From: CAZDCD01 sp964503885
GTDB taxonomy: Bacteria; Bacteroidota; Bacteroidia; Bacteroidales; UBA10428
Length of the DNA: 64,000 bases
Direction of reading: 5' to 3'
Assembly (NCBI GenBank): GCA_964503885.1
Contig: CAZDCD010000004.1
Location: 1 to 64,000, forward strand
Below, one piece after another: positions 16,866 through 24,363 of the stretch. How positions within the stretch are numbered: position 1 is the first letter of the stretch; each line of letters begins with the position of its first letter. Position numbers and translations under genes: made by a program. The notes below the pieces were generated by a model that was not told the origin of the DNA, made no database searches, and saw only the letters and a program-made list of their open reading frames with translations.

Positions 16866-16943
16866 CTTTGTGAAACTTTGTGCTTTAGTGGCTTATCTTC
16901 TAAAATATTTAATGCCATTAAGACTCAAAGAATGCATTAAAAG
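16866..16943. repeat. Imperfect inverted repeat (CTTTGTG...GGC / GCC...CAAAG type)
   Basis: Left arm CTTTGTGAAACTTTGTGCTT plus TAGTGGC (16866-16892) and right arm GCCATTAAGACTCAAAG (16914-16930) are complementary at 13 of the 17 outer positions, around a 21-base AT-rich centre. This resembles the widespread dispersed repeat whose arm reads roughly 'GCCACTAAGACACAAAG'. The stop codon and last codons of the FG-GAP-like gene (from 16918) lie within the right arm, so the element appears to supply that gene's 3' end. Confidence 0.5.
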
Positions 16944-17640
16944 TTTCAATCATTATATAGTCCAAAAACACTAATTTAATTATCATTCCGTATTTCAAAC
17001 TCATGTTAAATTTAGGTAAATCTTTGATAATATCCAGTTGTTCCATATTAAAATCTCCGGTAATTCCATAAATACCGATGCGGATATTGCTCGTCCCGAA
17101 TTCATTGTACGCCACAGCAAATTCGGCAAGGTGATCACCATTCACATCACCCCGGACAAGATTTTTACCTTCGACTGTTTGTCCGGTTACCGTTAATCCG
17201 GTCCTACCTGAAGGCTGCAGTGCCGTATCTACAGAAACCAGGGACAGCCTTAATGAATCGTTATGTCCGGAAGAGGTATACAAGTATTCCGCTACCTGGT
17301 CGTTGTTAAAGTCGCCGCTGATGATATCCATATGCCGTTCACCGTAACTGCCTGCCTTACGTACATTTTTCTCCCTTTCTGCAAGGCTGTTATTCATTCC
17401 TGCTGCTTCATAATCCTTTCTGAGCTTCATTCCTCTTTCATTGATTGTTGGCGTGCTATCCCGGTAAATTTCATCGTAAACGAGCATGATTTCATCACGG
17501 CTAATATAACCTGTAGTTGTGAGAGGTCCTTCCTGGGCATGGGTTTGCTGAATTAACGAGGTATTAAGAGTGATACAAATGAGAATGCACGTTAAGAAAA
17601 ATACCGGATGCGCCGGAGAAACAAACGAATTTGACTTCAT
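16918..17640 (-). CDS. Secreted FG-GAP/VCBS-like protein, probably truncated
   Basis: 240 residues with a signal peptide (cleavage after THAQ, about residue 35). Two calcium-loop repeats of FG-GAP type are visible: GDFNNDQVAEYLY near residue 109 and GDVNGDHLAEFAVAY near residue 165. Full FG-GAP proteins normally continue for several more repeats. Here the sequence becomes AT-rich and loses the pattern after GDFNMEQLD (about residue 200), and the stop lies inside a palindromic repeat (16866-16943). I infer that the 3' part was lost. FG-GAP proteins usually form beta-propellers that bind ligands or surfaces. Confidence 0.6.
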   Translation of the reverse strand: MKSNSFVSPAHPVFFLTCILICITLNTSLIQQTHAQEGPLTTTGYISRDEIMLVYDEIYRDSTPTINERGMKLRKDYEAAGMNNSLAEREKNVRKAGSYGERHMDIISGDFNNDQVAEYLYTSSGHNDSLRLSLVSVDTALQPSGRTGLTVTGQTVEGKNLVRGDVNGDHLAEFAVAYNEFGTSNIRIGIYGITGDFNMEQLDIIKDLPKFNMSLKYGMIIKLVFLDYIMIETFNAFFES

Positions 17641-17858
17641 GATAATGAATTTTAGGCTACACGGATTTTAGCAAGATCATAAGCAGGTTTAACAATTTCA
17701 TTCCCGTTCGGTTCACTTGCAGCTCATAACATATTATTTTATGAGCTTTTTGTCCGGTGCATACTTCACCCTTAAAAAGAAAAGCAGAAACTTAACGATA
17801 TTTTTTTTGACCTCCCGGAGTGATGACGAAAGAGCGGTACTGATTACTCTATATCCTT

Positions 17859-19736
17859 TTACTCATACCTGAAAATCCTGAAGGAATGCGGTTTTATGGT
17901 CATTATAAAAGCTTTCCGGGGAGCATCTACAGTCCTCCTCCGGTAGAATGGTGCGTTATTGCGGATCTCGCCCGGAAATACCTGGTTGGTTGACAGATCG
18001 GTTATTCGGCTATACTGCTCAGGTGTAACGATAGTAAACATGGTTTCTGAATCGAGGAATGATTCCACAATAAAGGTATTGTTATCATAAAGATAAATAC
18101 TGATATTCGAGGGACCTTCAAGTGATACATCCAGGTCGCTGCACATCACTTCCCTGATCTTGTTCAGCACTTCGGGCGGAAAGTTGTACATGTCGGCAAA
18201 ATTATCGGGAATTGTGAGGATGTATAATTTGCCCTTTGAATAATCTGCCATATGCAGGATCGGCCAGCCATCGGCGCCGGAAATCCCGGATACAATTTCC
18301 CATGAATCGTTGGTCAGGTAAAAAATCTGTTGTATCAATACCGGCTTTGTTGTATGAACCAGTTTAAAATCACCAACAGTATAATCCTGGACAAGGGCTT
18401 TTCGGTCGGTATACCTGATTTCTGCAATATCGTTTATGCCTTTATCCTGCATGGCCCGCAAAAATCCCGATGTGATGATTACCGTTTTACCGGCGGTGAG
18501 CTGGTTTTTTATTTTGTCAATGATTGCCGGATCGGATTTGGCTTTTTCCGTTAACAGGATAACCTTTTCTTCAGCCGGGAATTCTGGAGTTTCGTCCATT
18601 GGCAGACCGATCATTCCGAGATAGCTGGGCAGAAAATCTTCTCCCAGGGTATGCCAGGGTTTGTAACTTTTTATACCCACCGGGGTTCCTGTATACCCCA
18701 TAATCCTATCCACGGTTTCAAACGAATATCCTGCAACCCTTGCCAGGCTTGACGGTTTTTCAGGTGCACCACCGTTATAATTTACGGGTTGCATCATTTC
18801 ACTGAAATCGAAACTGGTCTGTTGTCCCTGCCAGGGTGAACGGTATATATATTCGATCGGGCTGGTCATTTGCCCGAAGTGGAACAGTGTAATTTCGGGG
18901 GCCTTAGCAAATGCAGTGATCCATAATTGTTCGGCATACCTGTCGTATGTGCGCATACCGAACGGATCGACCCAGCCGCCGCCATTCCTGCCAGGAGCGA
19001 TATTTTCAAAATACCTGAAAATATTGTAACCGAGGTACTGCTGCAAATGTTGTGCACTCAAAACCGCATCCCTGGTCTCGGTACCTGTGTAAATGCCGTC
19101 GAAAATAGCGGGTTCTTTCTCAAGATTAAAGCCCAGACCCTGAAAATGCTCATACCAGTTGGGGTATTTGATGATTACTTTTACGTTCGGATTCACCTTT
19201 TTTGCCGGTCCTACTACCAGGTTTTGTGCCGCGTCAGCCATAAGGTCCAAACGGTACCTGGTCCAGCTTCTGTCTCCTTTATCTTTTATGGCGCCATCGG
19301 ATTTGCAGTTGGTAAAGAAAAAATCGTCCAGGATCACCTCATTGAAATTCTTAGCAGTATATTCAGCGATCTCTTTTACTTTTTTGCGGTGTTCCGGGTT
19401 ATTATAGCAGAAGCTCATATAATTTTGCGCTTCTTTTATTGTATACGTGATCCCACCGGCAATTTCCAGTCCCCTTTTTGAGAAAAATTCTTTGGCTATA
19501 TCGAGGGTTTTCTGGTCGACGATCAGCAGGTCCCGGTGGGTTTCGAGGTATATCTTGTCAACTTTCAGCTGACGGCTGATTTCATCCCATGCAGGTTTAA
19601 GAAAATTTACTGTGTCGTTCATTTTACTGACATCATAAGCGGTGCAATAGATCGAAACCCTGAAGTTTTGGTATTGCTGTGAAATACAAGGCAGAAAAAT
19701 GAAAAGCACAATCGGATAGAACAGAAATTTTTTCAT
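17859..19736 (-). CDS. Secreted protein, TIM-barrel-like glycoside-hydrolase-related family, unknown substrate
   Basis: 625 residues with a signal peptide (MKKFLFYPIVLFIFLPCISQ). The N-terminal 340 residues look like a (beta/alpha)8 barrel: strands DKIYLET, LEIAGGITYT, FNEVILDDFFF, VKVIIKYPNW, DGIYTGTETRD and EITLFHFG each end in acidic or aromatic residues. The pair of Asp in ILDDFFFTNC resembles catalytic strands of glycosidases. A middle region (about 385-510) resembles a glutamine-amidotransferase-like fold (VILLTEK, VIITSGF), and a beta domain ends the protein. I believe homologues occur in polysaccharide loci, often without a function. It lies downstream of hflKC, separated by a terminator. 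Confidence 0.6.
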   Translation of the reverse strand: MKKFLFYPIVLFIFLPCISQQYQNFRVSIYCTAYDVSKMNDTVNFLKPAWDEISRQLKVDKIYLETHRDLLIVDQKTLDIAKEFFSKRGLEIAGGITYTIKEAQNYMSFCYNNPEHRKKVKEIAEYTAKNFNEVILDDFFFTNCKSDGAIKDKGDRSWTRYRLDLMADAAQNLVVGPAKKVNPNVKVIIKYPNWYEHFQGLGFNLEKEPAIFDGIYTGTETRDAVLSAQHLQQYLGYNIFRYFENIAPGRNGGGWVDPFGMRTYDRYAEQLWITAFAKAPEITLFHFGQMTSPIEYIYRSPWQGQQTSFDFSEMMQPVNYNGGAPEKPSSLARVAGYSFETVDRIMGYTGTPVGIKSYKPWHTLGEDFLPSYLGMIGLPMDETPEFPAEEKVILLTEKAKSDPAIIDKIKNQLTAGKTVIITSGFLRAMQDKGINDIAEIRYTDRKALVQDYTVGDFKLVHTTKPVLIQQIFYLTNDSWEIVSGISGADGWPILHMADYSKGKLYILTIPDNFADMYNFPPEVLNKIREVMCSDLDVSLEGPSNISIYLYDNNTFIVESFLDSETMFTIVTPEQYSRITDLSTNQVFPGEIRNNAPFYRRRTVDAPRKAFIMTIKPHSFRIFRYE

Positions 19737-19802
19737 TATGCCGGTTTAATTTGTATTACAATCGGGATTTACATTTTATATGGTGAATTTATGAATTCCG
19801 GA

Positions 19803-19845
19803 GAAAAAAAAGAAGCCATCGCTGAATTTGATGGCTTCTTTTTCG
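19803..19845 (-). terminator. Strong terminator after hflC
   Basis: AGAAGCCATC (19811-19820) pairs perfectly with GATGGCTTCT (19830-19839) around a 9-base loop. On the minus strand it is followed by eight T (plus-strand A-tract 19803-19810), so it ends the hflK-hflC transcript. The plus strand also has a T-run (19838-19843), making it bidirectional. Confidence 0.85.
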
Positions 19846-19899
19846 CATTTAGTCGGAAATTGTATGTCTTAAATGCATCAGAAGATCATGAATTTTTTT

Positions 19900-20844
19900 T
19901 TACTTCATGCTTTTCAGGTACCTGAAAAGTTCGCTTTCAGTAGACAGGATCACCGTTGTTGAGGTGTCGAATGTTTTTTCAAAGGTTTCCATTGATTTCA
20001 GAAAGCTGTATAGTTCCCTTGAAGACGATGACTGGTCGTATGCCGAAGCATAAATAGAGGCGGCTCTGGCATCGGACTTGCCTTTTATCTCTTCAGCCTG
20101 CCTGAATGCTTCTGACTGGATTGTTTTCAATTCCCTTTCTTTTTCACCGTTTATCCTTGACGCTTCTCCCTGACCTTCGGACCGCGACTTGTCAGCAATG
20201 CGGAACCGTTCACTTTTCATGCGATTATAAACCTGTTCGCGAACTGCCTGTTCATAGTTTATTCTTTTGAATCGAACATCCAGTATTTCAATGCCAAGAT
20301 CATTTGCCTTTTCATTGGATGATTTTAGGATCATTGACTGAATTTTTTCCCTTCCCACGTTTATATTTATAAGCGAATCTCCTATTTCTTCACTGATTGT
20401 ACCGGAAGAAACCGGCGTTCTGTTGCTGCTTCTGACTGTTTCAACAAGATAATGTGCTGCAACATAGTCTCTTGTTTCACCATCTATTATATCATCAAGC
20501 CTGGACTGGGCTCCTCTTTCATTGGTGAGTCTTTTGAAAAACTGCAGGGGATCCGTTATCTGCCATCGGGCGTATGAATCCACGAAGATGAAGGTTTTTT
20601 CCTTTGTGGCAACCTGATTGGGATCGCCGTCCCACTCCATATACCGTTTTTCAAAGTAATTTGTTTTCTGGATGAATGGGGTTTTAAATTTCAGGCCGGG
20701 CGTTGTAATGGCATTGCCAACCGGTTTCCCGAATTGTGTTATGACTACCTGTTCGGTTTCCTTTACAATAAAAGCGCTCTGTGCAAGCAGAATTATTAAT
20801 ACTATCAGTATGGTGAGGGTTAATATGATTCTTTTTCTATTCAT
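19900..20844 (-). CDS. hflC: HflC, SPFH-domain membrane protease regulator
   Basis: 314 residues: one N-terminal transmembrane segment (about 6-27), then the SPFH/band-7 domain starting VKETEQVVITQFGKPVG, and a coiled-coil region rich in Glu/Arg/Ala (ADKSRSEGQGEASRINGEKE) ending in a C-terminal 'FRYLKSMK'. HflK and HflC form a large inner-membrane ring, facing the periplasm, that modulates the AAA protease FtsH. The gene begins 11 bases after hflK ends, so the two are co-transcribed. A strong terminator follows. Confidence 0.92.
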   Translation of the reverse strand: MNRKRIILTLTILIVLIILLAQSAFIVKETEQVVITQFGKPVGNAITTPGLKFKTPFIQKTNYFEKRYMEWDGDPNQVATKEKTFIFVDSYARWQITDPLQFFKRLTNERGAQSRLDDIIDGETRDYVAAHYLVETVRSSNRTPVSSGTISEEIGDSLININVGREKIQSMILKSSNEKANDLGIEILDVRFKRINYEQAVREQVYNRMKSERFRIADKSRSEGQGEASRINGEKERELKTIQSEAFRQAEEIKGKSDARAASIYASAYDQSSSSRELYSFLKSMETFEKTFDTSTTVILSTESELFRYLKSMK

Positions 20845-20855
20845 GATATCAACTA

Positions 20856-21827
20856 TTATTTGTTTAACGGCATTTGAAGTAACGGCAAAACGTTATTTCC
20901 TTTATTATCTGTAATGATCTTATTACCCAGCCTGGGTAATACGGATTCCATAGTCTCGAGGTAAATCCTTCTCTTGGTGACTTCCGGAGCCTTTACATAT
21001 TCCCTGTAAATAGCATTGAAACGCGCTGCCTCACCAAGGGCATTATTTACCCGTTCGGTGGCATAACCTTCAGCTTTTTGTATGGTTTCCTGTGCCTGCC
21101 CGCTTGCCTTGGGAATTACTTTATTGTATTCCGATTTTGCCTGGTTAATCAGCGTTTCTTTTTCCTGTTCTGCTTCATTAACTGCATTGAATGAAGCCTT
21201 CACCGGATCAGGGGGATTTACATCCTGCAATACTACCTGATCTATCTTAATTCCGATGGTATATTCACGGCAAATTTTTTGAACCAGTTCCTCCACATTC
21301 GTCGCGATTTCGGTTCTCCCGACAGTAATTACTTCGTCAACGGTCCGGTCCCCGACTATCTGTCTGACGGCTGCTTCAGATATATCTCTCAGGGTGGTTT
21401 CCGGATTTCTTACTTTAAAGAGAAAATTGAAAGGATTATCAATACGGTATTGAACAACCCACTCCACATCAGCAAGATTCAGATCACCGGTTAACATGAA
21501 CGATTCATCAGAATATCCTGACTTGATAAATTCACTTTGAATTCCGGCTTTTACTGTACGGAATCCAAATTCCAGCTTTTGCTGGCGCTCAACGGGTACT
21601 TTATAAACCCTTTCCAAAAAAGGTATTTTTGCATTCAGACCCGGTTCTACTGTTCGGATGTATTTGCCAAACCGGGTTATTACACCAACCTGTTCCGGTC
21701 TGATTTGAAAAAAAGAACTGAATAACAGGGTAATGATGATAAGTGCCAGCAGCAGGTTATTGATGTTTCTCAGCAATTTTCTGAGAAAAGGCGACCTGAT
21801 GCTGTTTAAATTCGTGGTTCGTGCCAT
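20856..21827 (-). CDS. hflK: HflK, SPFH-domain membrane protease regulator
   Basis: 323 residues from the ATG at 21827 (MARTTNLNSIR). The frame extends to 21893, but the promoter-like box at 21852-21859 lies inside that extension, so the later start is preferred. A transmembrane helix (about 24-44) is followed by the SPFH domain (IRPEQVGVITRFGKYIRTVE...LNAKIPFLERV) and a coiled coil. The usual Gly-rich N-terminal extension of E. coli HflK is absent, as in other Bacteroidetes. It forms the HflKC complex with the downstream gene. Confidence 0.92.
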   Translation of the reverse strand: MARTTNLNSIRSPFLRKLLRNINNLLLALIIITLLFSSFFQIRPEQVGVITRFGKYIRTVEPGLNAKIPFLERVYKVPVERQQKLEFGFRTVKAGIQSEFIKSGYSDESFMLTGDLNLADVEWVVQYRIDNPFNFLFKVRNPETTLRDISEAAVRQIVGDRTVDEVITVGRTEIATNVEELVQKICREYTIGIKIDQVVLQDVNPPDPVKASFNAVNEAEQEKETLINQAKSEYNKVIPKASGQAQETIQKAEGYATERVNNALGEAARFNAIYREYVKAPEVTKRRIYLETMESVLPRLGNKIITDNKGNNVLPLLQMPLNK

Positions 21828-21851
21828 ATGATCGTTTTTTAGGATGTGTTG

Positions 21852-21859
21852 CAAAGATA
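21852..21859 (-). promoter_or_regulatory. Candidate -7 box of hflKC
   Basis: Minus strand TATCTTTG matches the Bacteroidetes -7 consensus TAnnTTTG and lies 24 bases upstream of the hflK ATG. No TTG is found at the expected -33 distance, so the promoter would be weak or use another sigma factor. Confidence 0.4.
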
Positions 21860-22070
21860 AAATTAATATATCGGGATGAGCTGAATAAAGCAATTAAATG
21901 CACATCTCTGGCTGCTGTAACCTGTAAAGATCACTGCGTTTGCAGATAAGGGAGGCAGTGCAATGCTGAAAGGATTGTCCATGACTGCAACAAACCCTTT
22001 GGATGCAGTATTCCTGGTATGCGAGACAAAAGTTTCGGTTGCCGGAAGGCTGCATATAGTCTGTACGGAA

Positions 22071-22496
22071 TTATGAAATTTCCACCAGCGTAACTTCAAA
22101 GGTAAGGTCTTCCCCTGCAAGCGGATGATTGGCATCTACCATAAAAGAGTCGTCTTTTAGCTCGGTAACTACCAACGGTATCTTTTGTCCGTCTTTTGTG
22201 TTGGATACTAGTTTCAGGCCTACTTCAGGCTTGATTTCATCAGGAAGCATGTGGTTCGGTACTTCCTGGATAAGTTCCTGCCTAACTTCGCCATAAGCTT
22301 CGCTTGCAGGAATTTGGATCGTTTTGCTCTCATTTACCTTCATTCCCTCCACTCCTTTTTCAAAGCCGGGAATGACCTGACCGGTGCCAATTGTAAATTC
22401 GAGCGGTTCACGACCTTCGGATGAATCAAATACTTCTCCATTGCTTAACGTACCCTTATAATGCACCCTGACCTTGTTGTTGATTTCTGCAACCAT
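22071..22496 (-). CDS. FKBP-type peptidyl-prolyl isomerase, SlyD-like
   Basis: 141 residues. FKBP motifs are split by an insert-in-flap domain: NKVRVHYKGTLSNGEVFDSS, IPGFEKGVEGMKVNESKTI, AYGE, then the flap chaperone insert (about 75-120) and the closing NHPLAGEDLTFEVTLVEI. SlyD proteins catalyse prolyl isomerisation and act as chaperones in the cytosol. Unlike the second copy at 63041-63583, it has no Cys/His-rich metal-binding tail. It is monocistronic. Confidence 0.9.
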   Translation of the reverse strand: MVAEINNKVRVHYKGTLSNGEVFDSSEGREPLEFTIGTGQVIPGFEKGVEGMKVNESKTIQIPASEAYGEVRQELIQEVPNHMLPDEIKPEVGLKLVSNTKDGQKIPLVVTELKDDSFMVDANHPLAGEDLTFEVTLVEIS

Positions 22497-22785
22497 TTTT
22501 TTTTTTGATGTTTAAATTATTTTTAATTACCTATGAATTGAACAGCCATGCTATTAAAAATAACTTCTGTTCAAATGCAGCTTAATTATCATATTTCAGG
22601 CAGGTGTATACCGGAGATTATAACCGGATTTCCGGATCCATGGTTTACTCGTTTATTCCCGAGAAATGATAAATCCACTGCCAGATTATCTATTACGGCG
22701 CTAAGGTAGGCATAAAAATTCAGGTAAACCAGTTTACAGGATGCTCTTTCATTGCTTGTTACCCTCCAAATGAACTAACAAGATA
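22497..22785. other. Intergenic gap upstream of the SlyD-like gene
   Basis: AT-rich spacer between two minus-strand genes. It holds the 3' end of the TreT-like transcript and the promoter of the SlyD-like gene. Apart from the poly-T stretch just upstream of the SlyD start I see no defined element. Confidence 0.4.
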
Positions 22786-24090
22786 TTATATCCTGAAATA
22801 CGGGAAATCGATGCCCAACATGAAGCGCATCAGGATAAGGTAACGCTTCACCAGTCTTGTAATCAGGAAATTTTCCCTCACATGTTCGGTGGCCAGGTAG
22901 CCCAGTTTTTCTTTTTCTTCATGATTGGTGAGAATATGCTTGATGAACGTTTTAATACGGTCAATTTCAAAAGGTTTGACCAGGTATCCTGATTTACCGT
23001 TTATCACCTGTAGTTTAATACCTCCGACGTTGCTTCCGATTACCGGTGTCCCCTGCCACATTGCTTCTGTGACAACAAGTCCGAATCCTTCCTTGCTTGA
23101 GATATGCACAAATACATCTGCCAGTTTCATGAAAGACCCGATGCATGCATCGTTGTCGGGAATATTCAGCAAGGGGTAAATATCTTTATCCCCATCTATC
23201 AGGGTCAGGATCTTATTGTACATCTGTATTCCTTCGGGGTCGTCCGATGCAGAATTTCCAATCATTATAAGGATGGGCTTCAATTTCTTGTTCTCATCCC
23301 TGAATTCCTTAAAGGCTTTTACAATGGTAGCCTGGTTTTTATGGACGTCATACCTCGAAACTGCAAGAATAATAGGCCTTCCGGGGTCTATATTATGTTT
23401 GTTCAGGAGTTCACTTAACGTGTCAAGCGCTTCTCTCAAGCTACGCCTTTTATTTTTTGGTGTCAGGGGATCGATTGAGGGTGGGATCTGGTAGACTGGC
23501 TTTTTTATTCCTTCCTTCACGAATTCTTTATGAGAGAATATCACTCCGTCATAATTATTAATATAAGGCAACAGAAAATTCCATATGAGATCATTTGCTT
23601 CTGAAGTATCAAGATGGCAGCGCCATATCATTTTACCTTCATAATTGCCATGTACAATCGATGCACAGGGCTGCGGATCATGCACTACATTGAAATCACC
23701 AACAATCCGGATGTTTTCAAAATTTCTCCTGTTTGTATTGACGTACAAATCAAGCAGATCTTCAAGGGTGAATTTCTGATCAAGTCCCTGTATAATATTA
23801 TGAAACCGTTTGGTTACGTTGTAAAAATCTTCTGTTCCTTCAATACAATACCAGGTACAGTCAATTCCCAGTCCGCGGGCGATAGGCACCACACTCTTGA
23901 GCATTTCTGCAACTCCTCCGCCCTCGAATGTGGAATTCACATTCGACCATCTTTTGCCTTCGAGCAGAACAGACAGGTTTTTTATTTCTTCTACCTCCTT
24001 TTCACCGATTATTGTAGTGTACGGCGCTATGTCTATATTCTTAAGTTGCCCGTATTTCTCTATATACTGATTATCCAGATGATTATACAT
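22786..24090 (-). CDS. treT: GT4 glycosyltransferase, trehalose glycosyltransferring synthase (TreT)-like
   Basis: 434 residues. The N-terminal GT-B domain carries VNSTFEGGGVAEMLKSVVP, the acceptor-loop signature of TreT, plus WYCIEGTEDFYNVTKRFHN. In the C-terminal domain are the nucleotide-sugar motifs ILAVSRYDVHKNQATI and SSKEGFGLVVTEAMWQGTPVIG (E-x7-E type). TreT makes trehalose reversibly from an NDP-glucose and glucose. Trehalose serves as an osmolyte or carbon reserve. It stands alone, with no partner trehalose genes in view. A related glucosyl transfer to another acceptor cannot be excluded. Confidence 0.8.
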   Translation of the reverse strand: MYNHLDNQYIEKYGQLKNIDIAPYTTIIGEKEVEEIKNLSVLLEGKRWSNVNSTFEGGGVAEMLKSVVPIARGLGIDCTWYCIEGTEDFYNVTKRFHNIIQGLDQKFTLEDLLDLYVNTNRRNFENIRIVGDFNVVHDPQPCASIVHGNYEGKMIWRCHLDTSEANDLIWNFLLPYINNYDGVIFSHKEFVKEGIKKPVYQIPPSIDPLTPKNKRRSLREALDTLSELLNKHNIDPGRPIILAVSRYDVHKNQATIVKAFKEFRDENKKLKPILIMIGNSASDDPEGIQMYNKILTLIDGDKDIYPLLNIPDNDACIGSFMKLADVFVHISSKEGFGLVVTEAMWQGTPVIGSNVGGIKLQVINGKSGYLVKPFEIDRIKTFIKHILTNHEEKEKLGYLATEHVRENFLITRLVKRYLILMRFMLGIDFPYFRI

Positions 24091-24363
24091 GGTTTTTGTA
24101 ATAAAATATTTTCAAGATTCACATTTCCTCTAAAAAAAGTCCGGGTTTTTATGCCTAAGCTAATTAAAAAAATAAAAATACCCTATTTAATTGGTTTATC
24201 ATAATCTGTTTTTACGTTTGATTTTCAGGATACGGCTCCGTTGTTCATCGATTGATCCGATCTTTATCACTTAGCCGCAAGAATTACTGTGCCTAACAAA
24301 AAACGGTTTTTTTCGTAGAAGCAACTGATGACTTATTTCCCTTTAATATTATGATGTATTGAT
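24091..24363. other. Divergent intergenic region
   Basis: AT-rich spacer between the TreT-like gene (minus) and the CotH-type gene (plus). It should hold both promoters. No exact TAnnTTTG box, operator palindrome or coding frame was recognised. Confidence 0.4.

Noticed and set aside
21863..22135. 90-codon minus-strand frame overlapping the SlyD-like 3' end
   Set aside because: Overlaps the SlyD-like stop region in another frame; part of it looks protein-like, but no homologue or start signal supports it.
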